Assembly (NCBI GenBank): GCA_008080925.1
Contig: VMDJ01000132.1
Span: 1-26,187, forward strand
Length of the DNA: 26,187 nucleotides
Direction of reading: 5' to 3'
Source of the DNA: Gammaproteobacteria bacterium
GTDB lineage: Bacteria > Pseudomonadota > Gammaproteobacteria > Chromatiales > Chromatiaceae
Made by a program: the position numbers and the translations under genes. This document shows positions 1 to 7,690 of this stretch, piece after piece. Under the pieces are notes generated by a model. It did no database searches, was not told the origin of the DNA, and saw only the letters and a program-made list of their open reading frames with translations. The number at the start of each line of letters is the position of its first letter. Within the stretch, counting starts at the first letter, position 1.

Positions 1-197
1 TTGTCGCCATCGTCATCGCACTTGGCTCAAGCCTGGTTTATCTGGTTAAAGATAAAGGCGGCGACTCAAACCGTATGGTTAAAGCACTTACCTTCCGTGT
101 TGGCTTGTCACTCAGCTTATTTATCTTGTTGATGATCTTGGGTGCGACTGACGTCATTCAGTTGCACGGCTTATACCCACAGCCACCAGCGCAATAA
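1..197 (+). CDS. DUF2909 twin-transmembrane protein (3' part)
   Basis: The 5' end lies outside the window; frame 3 is open from base 3 to a TAA at 195-197. The visible 64 residues show a hydrophobic stretch (VAIVIALGSSLVYLV), a short polar loop (KDKGGDSNRMVKAL) and a second hydrophobic helix (VGLSLSLFILLMILGA), ending in LYPQPPAQ. This two-helix layout and the motif around SNRMVKALTFRV fit the DUF2909 twin-transmembrane family, a small inner-membrane protein often found beside aa3-type cytochrome oxidase genes. Here it converges on coxC. Its function is unknown, and a role in oxidase assembly is only suggested by position. Confidence 0.8.
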   Translation, partial: VAIVIALGSSLVYLVKDKGGDSNRMVKALTFRVGLSLSLFILLMILGATDVIQLHGLYPQPPAQ

Positions 198-199
198 GC

Positions 200-229
200 A
201 AAAAAGCGAGGTCGCATAGCGGCCTCGCT
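200..229 (-). terminator. Hairpin terminator of the cox operon
   Basis: An 11-bp stem (205-215 with 219-229, one G-T pair) encloses a 3-base loop. Six A residues at 200-205 become a U-run after the stem when read on the minus strand. It lies 52 bases past the coxC stop, so it fits an intrinsic terminator for the cox operon. It may also block read-through from the convergent DUF2909 gene, although the plus-strand T-run is poor. Confidence 0.75.
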
Positions 230-280
230 CTTATGTTTGATTAGCGCGGTACCGCTACGCTAATCACTTCATTTTCTTCC

Positions 281-1141
281 TTACAACACGTAAACGAAGA
301 TAAACAATCCCAACCACACCACGTCAACGAAGTGCCAGTACCAAGCGACGGCCTCGAACGCGAAATGATTTTCGTGAGTAAAGTGAGCTTTGTTTGCACG
401 TAACATGATCACGAACAGCATCACCGTACCAATGGTTACGTGGAAACCGTGGAAGCCAGTCAACATAAAGAAGGTTGAACCGTAGATACCAGAACCTAGA
501 GTCAGGTTAAGGTCACCGTATGCGTGAATGTACTCGTAAGCCTGGAAGCCTAAGAAGATCGCACCAAGTGCAACCGTAGCTGCCAACCAAAGTACCGTCT
601 TACTTTTGTCACCCGCTTTCAACGCCCAGTGAGAGATCGTCAGCGTCACACCTGAGGTCAACAACAACAAGGTGTTGATGGCTGGGATACCCCATGCACC
701 CATTGTCTGGAATTCACCGCCGACATTATTAGGACCATTGGTAGGCCAGGTTTCAGTAAAGCCAGACCACAAAGTTAAGTGAGTTGATACGTCTTCACCC
801 AACAACCATGGCACTGATAAAACACGTGCATAGAACAAAGCGCCAAAAAAGGCTGCGAAGAACATGACTTCAGAGAAGATGAACCACATCATGCCTTGAC
901 GGAATGAACGATCGACTTGCTCGTTATACATACCCTTCAAGCTTTCACGCACAGTGGTACCGAACCAGCCGTACATCATAAAGAACGTCATGGCTAAGCC
1001 AAGCAGCATAACCATTGGGCCACTGCCCGTACCGTTGAACCACATTGCTGCACCAACCACACTGGTCGTTAGCGCAACGCTTGCCACGATTGGCCAATGA
1101 CTGCCATGTGGGACGTAATAACTATCCGCTGAATGTGACAT
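281..1141 (-). CDS. coxC: Cytochrome c oxidase subunit III
   Basis: Encodes 286 residues of a seven-helix inner-membrane subunit of the aa3-type oxidase. Subunit III stabilises the catalytic core and carries no metal centre. Visible family marks are the N-terminal YYVPHGSHWPIV, the helix-III stretch MMWFIFSEVMFFAAFFGALF, the HWALKAG segment, and the C-terminal GFHGFHVTIGT and AVAWYWHFVDVVWLGLF. The start is ATG with a strong Shine-Dalgarno run (GGGGG, four bases upstream). It is the last gene of the cox operon, 52 bases after ctaG, and is followed by a hairpin terminator. Length is normal for bacterial forms lacking fusion to subunit I. Confidence 0.97.
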   Translation of the reverse strand: MSHSADSYYVPHGSHWPIVASVALTTSVVGAAMWFNGTGSGPMVMLLGLAMTFFMMYGWFGTTVRESLKGMYNEQVDRSFRQGMMWFIFSEVMFFAAFFGALFYARVLSVPWLLGEDVSTHLTLWSGFTETWPTNGPNNVGGEFQTMGAWGIPAINTLLLLTSGVTLTISHWALKAGDKSKTVLWLAATVALGAIFLGFQAYEYIHAYGDLNLTLGSGIYGSTFFMLTGFHGFHVTIGTVMLFVIMLRANKAHFTHENHFAFEAVAWYWHFVDVVWLGLFIFVYVL

Positions 1142-1193
1142 TTTTCCCCCTTATAGTTTTCTTGTCAGATGAACGTTTAAACGATCATCAAAA

Positions 1194-1736
1194 TTAGTTA
1201 GCTGCTGTTTTATTTGAGACATCAAACAAGGTGTAAGCCAAGGTCAATGTTTTCACGTCATCAGGCAAACGTGGATCAACCACGAAGCGCAATGGCATCT
1301 CTTTGGACTCACCTGCTGCCAAAGATTGTTTCTCAAAACAAAAGCATTCTGTTTTATTGAAATAACGGCTCGCTTTAGTAGGCGATACGCTTGGCACTGC
1401 CTGCCCCGTCATTTCGGTATGTGTTGTATTACTTGCAACAAACTGAGCAGCGGTTAACTGCCCAGGCGTTACCTGCATAGTCGATACCAAGGGCTTAAAG
1501 TCCCAAGGCATGTCGCTCGCGTTGTTCGCAACGAACTGCACTGTGACTAAACGGTTTTTGTCCGGCTGATACTGAGCCGCGATTTCTGACTCGGTAGTCA
1601 CACCGGTCTTACCGTTTAAGCCCGTTAACTCACAAAAGATGTCATACAAAGGCACCAGCAAATAACCAAAGCCAAACATCATCACAGCCACACTAGCCAT
1701 TTTGAAGAATGAACGTTGATTCTTTTTTTCTTGCAC
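1194..1736 (-). CDS. ctaG: Cytochrome c oxidase assembly protein CtaG/Cox11
   Basis: Encodes 180 residues. CtaG is a membrane-anchored periplasmic copper chaperone that delivers copper to the CuB site of subunit I. Residues 13-31 form the single membrane anchor, followed by the family signature VPLYDIFCELTG with Cys35. The copper-binding pair is ECFCFEKQ (Cys131, Cys133). The C-terminal part is the usual immunoglobulin-like domain, ending in TLAYTLFDV. The start codon is GTG; the next ATG (residue 13) would remove the residues before the anchor that are normal in the family. Only two bases separate it from the preceding 37-aa gene, so translational coupling is likely. Confidence 0.95.
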   Translation of the reverse strand: MQEKKNQRSFFKMASVAVMMFGFGYLLVPLYDIFCELTGLNGKTGVTTESEIAAQYQPDKNRLVTVQFVANNASDMPWDFKPLVSTMQVTPGQLTAAQFVASNTTHTEMTGQAVPSVSPTKASRYFNKTECFCFEKQSLAAGESKEMPLRFVVDPRLPDDVKTLTLAYTLFDVSNKTAAN

Positions 1737-1738
1737 GC

Positions 1739-1852
1739 TTACGCGCCTGCCTTTGAAATCATCATGTAAATACCAAACACAAAGAAGCCAATCGCTACAG
1801 CGCCGAGCGTTAGCGCCATTCTTACGTTTGATTTACCAACATCTTTTGACAT
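1739..1852 (-). CDS. Cytochrome oxidase small assembly protein (37 aa)
   Basis: A short gene in the gap between coxA and ctaG. ATG at 1850-1852 opens 37 codons ending in TAA at 1739-1741. The peptide begins MSKDVGKSNVRMAL, then has one hydrophobic helix (about residues 12-32, rich in Leu, Ala, Gly and Phe) and ends ISKAGA. A short basic N-terminus plus one helix at this exact locus matches the peptides annotated as cytochrome oxidase small assembly protein in other beta- and gammaproteobacteria. It stops two bases before the GTG of ctaG and lies about 45 bases past coxA. Its precise biochemical role is not evident from sequence. Confidence 0.8.
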   Translation of the reverse strand: MSKDVGKSNVRMALTLGAVAIGFFVFGIYMMISKAGA

Positions 1853-1898
1853 GAGATCTTCCAAGTAAAACGCGCCCTACGAGAGGGCGCATACATCA

Positions 1899-3479
1899 TT
1901 ACTTAATCACTGGAGCTTCATTGAAGCTGTGGTAAGGCGGTGGAGACGAAAGTTGCTCAAACTCCAAGCCAGTTGCGCCTTCCCAAACTTGATCAGTCGC
2001 TTTCTTGCCGCCTTTGATCGCTTTGTAGATAACAACAACGAACATCAGCTGCGAAAGACCGAACACAAAGCCACCGATAGACGAAATCATATTCCAGTCT
2101 GCAAATTGAACTGCATAGTCTGGGATACGACGAGGCATACCTGCCAAGCCTAAGAAGTGTTGTGGGAAGAACAAAACGTTTACTGAGATTGTTGAAATCC
2201 AGAAGTGCCACTTACCCAAGGTTTCGTCGTACATGTTTCCGGTCCACTTCGGAAGCCAGTAATACGCTGCTGCCATGATTGAGTAGATCGCACCGGTTAC
2301 CAATACGTAATGGAAGTGAGCTACCACGAAGTAGGTGTCGTGATACTGGAAGTCAGCTGGTGCAATTGCCAACATCAAGCCAGAGAAACCACCAAGGGTA
2401 AACATCATGATGAAACCAATCGCAAACAACATTGGGGTTTCAAACGTCATCGAGCCTTTCCACATGGTTGATACCCAGTTAAAGACTTTCACACCCGTTG
2501 GTACCGCAATCATCATGGTCGCGTACATGAAGAACAATTCACCGACTACCGGCATACCCACAGTAAACATGTGGTGCGCCCATACGATGAATGACAAGAA
2601 CGCGATTGATGCTGTTGCATAAACCATTGAGCTGTAGCCAAACAGAGGCTTACGCGCAAAGGTAGGTACGATCGCTGAAACGATACCGAATGCAGGCAGA
2701 ATCAAGATATACACCTCTGGGTGACCGAAGAACCAGAAGATGTGTTGATACATCACTGGGTCACCGCCGCCAGCTGCGCTAAAGAAGCTAGTCGCTGCGA
2801 ACTTATCGGTCAGCAACATAGTAACCGCACCCGCCAATACAGGCATGGTTGCAATCAATAAGTAAGCTGTGATCAACCACGTCCAGACGAACAATGGCAT
2901 CTTCATCAATGTCATGCCTGGTGCACGCATATTGAGGATAGTTACCACAACGTTAATAGAACCCATGATCGAACTGATACCCGCTAAGTGAATAGCGAAG
3001 ATCATGAATGGGAAACCATCACCCATTTGCAATGACAATGGCGGATAAATAGTCCAACCGCCTGCAGGGCCGCCGCCTTCCATGAAGAAGGTAGACAGCA
3101 GCAAGCTGAACGCAAATGGCAAAATCCAGAATGAGAAGTTATTCATTCGTGGTAGCGCCATATCAGGTGCGCCAATCTGCATTGGGATCAGCCAGTTCGC
3201 TAAACCTGTAAAGGCTGGCATGACCGCACCAAAGATCATGACCAAGGCGTGAACCGTAGTCATCGAGTTAAAGAATTGTGGATCAACCACCTGAAGACCC
3301 GGCTGGAACAATTCCGCACGGATCACCATCGCCATCGCACCACCAATGAAGAACATCACCAGTGCAAACAACAAGTACAGAGTACCGATGTCTTTATGGT
3401 TAGTCGTTGTCACCCAACGCATCAGGCCTTTAGCAGGACCGTGATCGTCATGACCGTCGTGAGTTGCTTCGTGACTCAT
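1899..3479 (-). CDS. coxA: Cytochrome c oxidase subunit I
   Basis: Encodes 526 residues with twelve membrane helices. This is the catalytic subunit that reduces O2 to water at the haem a3-CuB centre and pumps protons. Ligands are visible: His77 and His390 (haem a), His388 (haem a3), and His253, His302 and His303 (CuB). Tyr257 sits in GHPEVY, where it cross-links to His253 in the family, and Glu255 marks the A1 type with a D-channel. NWLIPMQIGAPDMALPR contains the D-channel entrance Asp106. PRRIPDY is at 449-455. The N-terminus is His- and Asp-rich (residues 2-13). ATG is preceded by AGAGGG. It lies 19 bases after coxB. Confidence 0.98.
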   Translation of the reverse strand: MSHEATHDGHDDHGPAKGLMRWVTTTNHKDIGTLYLLFALVMFFIGGAMAMVIRAELFQPGLQVVDPQFFNSMTTVHALVMIFGAVMPAFTGLANWLIPMQIGAPDMALPRMNNFSFWILPFAFSLLLSTFFMEGGGPAGGWTIYPPLSLQMGDGFPFMIFAIHLAGISSIMGSINVVVTILNMRAPGMTLMKMPLFVWTWLITAYLLIATMPVLAGAVTMLLTDKFAATSFFSAAGGGDPVMYQHIFWFFGHPEVYILILPAFGIVSAIVPTFARKPLFGYSSMVYATASIAFLSFIVWAHHMFTVGMPVVGELFFMYATMMIAVPTGVKVFNWVSTMWKGSMTFETPMLFAIGFIMMFTLGGFSGLMLAIAPADFQYHDTYFVVAHFHYVLVTGAIYSIMAAAYYWLPKWTGNMYDETLGKWHFWISTISVNVLFFPQHFLGLAGMPRRIPDYAVQFADWNMISSIGGFVFGLSQLMFVVVIYKAIKGGKKATDQVWEGATGLEFEQLSSPPPYHSFNEAPVIK

Positions 3480-3498
3480 AGCTATACCCTCTTAAGTC

Positions 3499-4653
3499 TT
3501 AACGTACTGCTTTGATATCAGCAGGCTGAATCACCGAACCACTGTTACCCCAGCTGTTACGCTGGAATGTCAGTACGGCCGCCATGTCGACATCGTTCAA
3601 AATACTTTTGTAAGCGGCCATTGCAGTACCTGCACGACCGTTCATAACTGTGTCTACGTGAGCTGCTGCTGCACCATTTGCAATCGCACTACCTGCAATC
3701 GCTGGGAATGCACCAGGAAGGCCTGCGCCATTCGCTTGGTGACATGCTGCACAGTTGGTGTTGTAAACCTTCTCGCCCTTAGCGATGAGTTCGTCTTTCA
3801 TCCAAACTCGATCAGCTGCTGCTGCCGCATCCGCTGCCGCACCTTTCTGAGACTCAACCCACTTGGCGTAATCTGCAGGGTCTTTAGCAACCACTACGAT
3901 AGGCATGAAGCCGTGGTCCTTACCGCAAAGCTCTGCACACTGACCGCGATAAACGCCAGGCTTGTCTACTTTGGTCCATGCTTCGTTTACGAAACCAGGA
4001 ATAGCGTCTTTCTTCCAGCCCAAATCAGGCACCCACCACGCGTGGATAACATCTGCAGCCGTTAGCAAGAAACGAATCTTTTGGCCTGTTGGAATAACCA
4101 AAGGGTTATCAACATCCAACAAGTACTGATCACCAAACTGAGCTCGTAGGCTTTCAGTGGTCTGACCGGTCTTGAGAAGACGTGCTTCGTTGTGATCAGG
4201 ATGGAGAGAACTGATGATTGATACACCTTCAGCAGCACCGTCGACGTAATCGTATTTCCACTTCCATTGAACGCCAGTTACTTTGATGGTCATGTCTGCG
4301 TTAGACGTATCTTCCATCGCAAGTAGCGTTTTAGTTGCTGGGATCGCCATACTGATAAGGATCACGATTGGAATCACTGTCCAAACAATTTCCATCAACG
4401 TGCTCTCGTGGAATTGAGCTGCCACTGCACCTTTGGATTTACGGTGAGCGATCATTGAATAAATCATGGCACCGAAGACCACGATACCAATCGCCACACA
4501 CACCCAAAAGATGATCATGTGGATTTCATAGTTTGCCTGACTGGTGGCTGTGACACCCTCACGCATGTTCAGTGCGTAGTCTGCGAAAGCTGAACCAGCG
4601 CTAAGACCGGTAGCTCCTACGACTGCAACGAGCCAATTCTTAAATGCTCTCAC
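3499..4653 (-). CDS. coxB: Cytochrome c oxidase subunit II with fused cytochrome c domain
   Basis: Encodes 384 residues. The order is a signal-like N-terminus (about 1-24), two membrane helices (about 45-67 and 87-107), a periplasmic cupredoxin domain with the CuA site (His204, Cys239, Glu241, Cys243, His247, Met250), and a C-terminal haem c domain with CAACH at 301-305 and a likely axial Met345 in GTAMAAY. The fused haem domain makes this a caa3-like subunit, able to take electrons from soluble cytochrome c through its own haem. An Ala/Asp-rich linker (about 271-281) joins the domains. The start is GTG with a strong GGGGGAG site four bases upstream. The stop lies 19 bases before coxA. Confidence 0.97.
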   Translation of the reverse strand: MRAFKNWLVAVVGATGLSAGSAFADYALNMREGVTATSQANYEIHMIIFWVCVAIGIVVFGAMIYSMIAHRKSKGAVAAQFHESTLMEIVWTVIPIVILISMAIPATKTLLAMEDTSNADMTIKVTGVQWKWKYDYVDGAAEGVSIISSLHPDHNEARLLKTGQTTESLRAQFGDQYLLDVDNPLVIPTGQKIRFLLTAADVIHAWWVPDLGWKKDAIPGFVNEAWTKVDKPGVYRGQCAELCGKDHGFMPIVVVAKDPADYAKWVESQKGAAADAAAAADRVWMKDELIAKGEKVYNTNCAACHQANGAGLPGAFPAIAGSAIANGAAAAHVDTVMNGRAGTAMAAYKSILNDVDMAAVLTFQRNSWGNSGSVIQPADIKAVR

Positions 4654-4680
4654 TGTCTCCCCCTAGGTTTTTAGTGTTCG

Positions 4681-5169
4681 TTATGCCAACAGACCTTTTA
4701 TCTGTTTAGCTAAATCTTGTTTCTCTTCTTCAGCAAGAAACTCACCAACTTCAACACGCTTACCCGAAGCGGTGATATTGACTGCCAACGGATACCATCC
4801 GATGCGTTTCTCTAGTTCAATGCGCGCCCAACAACGTGGGATAGCAAAGCGTGACTCAGGACCTCCGCCTGTGCCACATCGACGCTGTCCCTTTTCAACA
4901 ATCACTTCATCTTGGGTGAACGTGATTAATTGACAACGTCGCGAAGCTTTAATCACTCGCAAAGAACAATACGCCAATGCCGCAAGTTCAATGCCAGCAA
5001 ATGGAAGAATCATCCAAAAGCCTTGATAAGCAAAAGCCGCAGCGATTCCTCCGAGAATCACGGCTGTAGCAAGTAAAAACCATTTTGTTTCTCGCCAGTT
5101 CATCGACTGATTGGGTTGCACAAGGATGCTTCCCTCGAGATGGTTTGGCGCTATTTCAGTAATTACCAT
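4681..5169 (-). CDS. DUF2244 membrane protein
   Basis: Encodes 162 residues and is the first gene of the cox cluster, 27 bases before coxB. Two adjacent hydrophobic helices (about 31-48 and 52-70) are flanked by a short N-terminal segment beginning MVITEIAPNHLEG and a C-terminal cytosolic domain with WRETKWF before helix one and RRCGTGGGPESRFAIPRCW about residues 96-114. This arrangement matches the DUF2244 family, which is repeatedly found next to coxBAC genes. No enzyme motif is visible. Three cysteines (79, 98, 113) follow the helices, but I cannot say whether they bind metal. No clear Shine-Dalgarno site precedes the ATG, so the start is less certain. Confidence 0.85.
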   Translation of the reverse strand: MVITEIAPNHLEGSILVQPNQSMNWRETKWFLLATAVILGGIAAAFAYQGFWMILPFAGIELAALAYCSLRVIKASRRCQLITFTQDEVIVEKGQRRCGTGGGPESRFAIPRCWARIELEKRIGWYPLAVNITASGKRVEVGEFLAEEEKQDLAKQIKGLLA

Positions 5170-5419
5170 AACAACGCAGCTGCTTAGCTAGACTCTCTTT
5201 ATTATTGTTTTTGTTGGTCTTAGCTCGTACAGCTCAGCTAAAGAACAGGAACAAACTTCAGTCCCAACAAATTATTGAGTGTGGAGATTATCTAGGCGTT
5301 ACGGGCAGAGCAATTAAATAACTTTGTGCTCATCTACAAAGTTTTTTTATAAAAAAATATTCGGATATTCTAATTAACTAATTGAATGTAGTCGCTTTCC
5401 TACTTTTGTTTAGCTTCTG
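5170..5419. other. Intergenic region between bioD and the cox cluster
   Basis: A 250-base AT-rich stretch with no gene. It should hold the end of the bio transcript and the start of the cox transcript, both on the minus strand. An 8-bp stem (5320-5327 with 5336-5343, 8-base loop) is followed by Ts on the plus strand, but only by a weak ATTTAATT on the minus strand. A weak minus-strand promoter candidate is TTGCTC (5308-5313) with GATAAT (5287-5292), but its 15-base spacing is short. Neither element is convincing. Confidence 0.4.
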
Positions 5420-6085
5420 CTATGAACACCACATAGTGATGTCCACACCCTGTCTAAAGCGAATCCCGGACGCACCGTTGGACAAGACCCCAAGGCAAGC
5501 ACCTTCCAGTTTTTCCTCTAGAGTTGCGATGTTCTGATCTAAGGCCAGCATATTTGAATCAACCACCGAACCAATCCACCCCAGATAAGGCGCACCGCTA
5601 CTCAAAATCGCTTTTTCAGTTAACCGTGCATGATTCAAACAACCCAAACGCAGGCCCACTACAAGCAATACCGGCAGTTCTAATTGCAGAGCTAAATCCG
5701 CAACATCCATTTGCTCATCCAGTGGAACAAGCCAGCCCCCTGCACCTTCCACCAAAACCAAATCATGCTCAGCTTGTAACGCGTTCGATTGCGCCAACAA
5801 ACGCTGCACATCAATCGCCTGCCCTTCTCGAGAGAGATGCGGTGATATCGCTTGCTGAAAACAATAGGGATTCACAGCCTCATATGGCAGCGAACAATCT
5901 GCCGCCCGCATCAATCGCAAAGCATCATCGTTTTGCCATTGACCATTAATCTGCTCAGCACCCGCCGCAACAGGTTTGAATGGTGCGACTGATTTACCTT
6001 GCTCGAACAAAGCATTGAGTAGCGCAACGGAGACAGTGGTTTTTCCACAGTCAGTGTCAGTACCTGTAACAAAGATGCCGCTCAT
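5420..6085 (-). CDS. bioD: Dethiobiotin synthetase
   Basis: Encodes 221 residues, close to the usual 220-230. BioD closes the ureido ring by ATP-dependent carboxylation of 7,8-diaminopelargonate in the cytosol. The N-terminus MSGIFVTGTDTDCGKTT contains the modified P-loop (residues 8-17), Lys37 lies in the conserved FKPVAAG, and VEGAGGWLVP (112-121) is the second signature. The ATG overlaps the bioC stop as ATGA, and it is the last gene of the bio operon. BioA, the enzyme making its substrate, is not in this window. Confidence 0.96.
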   Translation of the reverse strand: MSGIFVTGTDTDCGKTTVSVALLNALFEQGKSVAPFKPVAAGAEQINGQWQNDDALRLMRAADCSLPYEAVNPYCFQQAISPHLSREGQAIDVQRLLAQSNALQAEHDLVLVEGAGGWLVPLDEQMDVADLALQLELPVLLVVGLRLGCLNHARLTEKAILSSGAPYLGWIGSVVDSNMLALDQNIATLEEKLEGACLGVLSNGASGIRFRQGVDITMWCS

Positions 6086-6939
6086 GACTTTCGCAAACTC
6101 TCAGGCGACACCATCACTGCGCCTTCTTGCCTTTGTTGCACTGCGCCCCACGCATGCCCGTATATCACTTCATAACTCAACGGCAATCGCTCATCACGTC
6201 GATGCATTTCATACGCTGCTTTTAATTGCTGCAGTCGCTCCTTACCTAATAAACCTTTTCTACGTTGCTTATCTGCATTGGTAACACCTGCTTGCTTCAA
6301 ATCTTTTAACAAACGCTCAACCGATTCATAGGTCAGCGTCATATCCTCACGATCCATCACAGGGTCCATAAACTGCGCGCCCACCAAGGCATCACCGTAG
6401 TCATGCATATCGAGAAAGTGATGCACGTGCGGCAACCCATCGACTTGCAACCAAGCTTCACGTAACTCTTTCAAGGTATCTGGACCAAAAGATGAAAACA
6501 TCAATAAACCATGCGGCTTGATCACCCGTTGTATTTCTTTAAATGCCGCAGAGACATCTGAAGTCCATTGAAACGCAGAACTGGAAAAAACCAAATCCAC
6601 ACTATTTGCCGCAAGAGGCAAATGATCCATATCTGCGCATAAACACGCTGGACGTTTCAACCAACGACCGCGCTTTGCACTCTTCTTCAACATCGGTAAT
6701 GAAAAATCTAACGCGATTACTTTGGCTTTTGGATAACGCTTCATCAACGCATCAATCGCGCGACCGGTGCCACAACCGACATCCAAAATCACTTTAGGCT
6801 CACACACAATGTAATCAAGGCGCTGAATCAAGCGCTCGGCAATCTCATGCTGCAGTACAGCCACATCATCATAGGCAGCCGCCGCACGACTAAACTGTGT
6901 ACGCGCTGTGCGTTTATCAATAGCAACTGGATTAGCCAT
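6082..6939 (-). CDS. bioC: Malonyl-ACP O-methyltransferase
   Basis: Encodes 285 residues from the chosen ATG. BioC methylates the free carboxyl of malonyl-ACP with S-adenosylmethionine, disguising it so that fatty acid synthesis can build the pimeloyl chain. Visible motifs are the family N-terminus FSRAAAAYDDVAVLQ (16-30), the SAM-binding DVGCGTGR (53-60), the acidic LDFS (77-80) and SSSAFQW (119-125). The frame is open to 6993, but the ATG at 6937-6939, giving MANPVAIDKRTART, matches family N-termini; the longer form would add an Arg/Cys-rich stretch encoded within bioH. It overlaps the bioH stop by eight bases and the bioD start as ATGA. Confidence 0.94.
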   Translation of the reverse strand: MANPVAIDKRTARTQFSRAAAAYDDVAVLQHEIAERLIQRLDYIVCEPKVILDVGCGTGRAIDALMKRYPKAKVIALDFSLPMLKKSAKRGRWLKRPACLCADMDHLPLAANSVDLVFSSSAFQWTSDVSAAFKEIQRVIKPHGLLMFSSFGPDTLKELREAWLQVDGLPHVHHFLDMHDYGDALVGAQFMDPVMDREDMTLTYESVERLLKDLKQAGVTNADKQRRKGLLGKERLQQLKAAYEMHRRDERLPLSYEVIYGHAWGAVQQRQEGAVMVSPESLRKS

Positions 6940-7690
6940 AGGTCTGTAACACCCACGCAAGAAACTCATCCGCATGCGACAACATCGGCGCATGACCGGA
7001 CTTAGCGATCGTGGTTATCTGAACTAAAGGAGACAGCTGTGCAATCGCATCCGCCGCACCACTGGGAACCAGGGTATCGCGCCCACCAAACAGCCAATGT
7101 GAACCTTGTAAGCCATGCAGCTGTTCACGAAAATCAGTATTTAATAAAATCGCCAAGCCTTGCTGAAGACCTGCATCGCTTGCTGCAGGACGTGTTGCCA
7201 AGGCCTGCTCAATATCACGCAAGATGACACGCGCATCTGCAAGCCCCTTCACTTGAAGACCTAAAAAACGCTTTAAGGTAGATGCCGCATCATCCGCCAA
7301 GGCATTAGCGAATTGATCAAACGTTGATTGCGGCATCGCATCGTGCCATCCATCTCGCTGTACAAAACTCGGCGTAGAACCCACCAAGCCCACAACATCG
7401 ACACGCTCTGGTGCTTTAAGCGCTATTGCTTGCGACAAGAGCCCACCCAATGACCAACCCAGATAGTGACTTTTAACAGGAGCAACCTCTAACACCGCGT
7501 CGATCCATTGATCTAAATCCGCCTCTGGTAAAGCATCACTTTCACCATGACCTGGCAGCTCGATAAGATTGAGATGAAAGTTCGCAGCTAAAGCTGGCGT
7601 GATCGAGGTCCATACCGCTGCATTCATTCCCCAACCATGTAGCAGGGTTAACTCAGGGCCAGATCCCAGCTGCTGCACACTTACGCTCAT
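6932..7690 (-). CDS. bioH: Pimeloyl-ACP methyl ester carboxylesterase
   Basis: Encodes 252 residues with the alpha/beta-hydrolase fold. BioH removes the methyl group from pimeloyl-ACP methyl ester, ending the BioC-started elongation. The triad is Ser80 in GWSLGG, Asp205 in FGGRDTLVP and His233 in KSGHAPMLSH, close to the Ser82/Asp207/His235 of the E. coli enzyme. The oxyanion region is LLHGWGMNAAVW (16-27). I chose the ATG at 7688-7690, which forms an ATGA overlap with the bioF stop, over an ATG 18 bases upstream inside bioF. Its end overlaps bioC by eight bases. Confidence 0.95.
   Translation of the reverse strand: MSVSVQQLGSGPELTLLHGWGMNAAVWTSITPALAANFHLNLIELPGHGESDALPEADLDQWIDAVLEVAPVKSHYLGWSLGGLLSQAIALKAPERVDVVGLVGSTPSFVQRDGWHDAMPQSTFDQFANALADDAASTLKRFLGLQVKGLADARVILRDIEQALATRPAASDAGLQQGLAILLNTDFREQLHGLQGSHWLFGGRDTLVPSGAADAIAQLSPLVQITTIAKSGHAPMLSHADEFLAWVLQTYG

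Noticed and set aside
3658..4065. Cys-rich 135-codon open frame on the plus strand
   Set aside because: It is antisense to the CuA and haem c domains of coxB, whose residues are clearly conserved. The cysteines arise from complementary codons, and there is no family resemblance.
5524..5949. 141-codon open frame on the plus strand
   Set aside because: It lies wholly opposite bioD, which has complete P-loop and catalytic motifs; no ribosome site or recognisable protein.
6940..6993. 18-residue N-terminal extension of BioC
   Set aside because: It is coded inside bioH, is Arg/Cys-rich and unlike BioC N-termini; the ATG at 6937-6939 fits the family.
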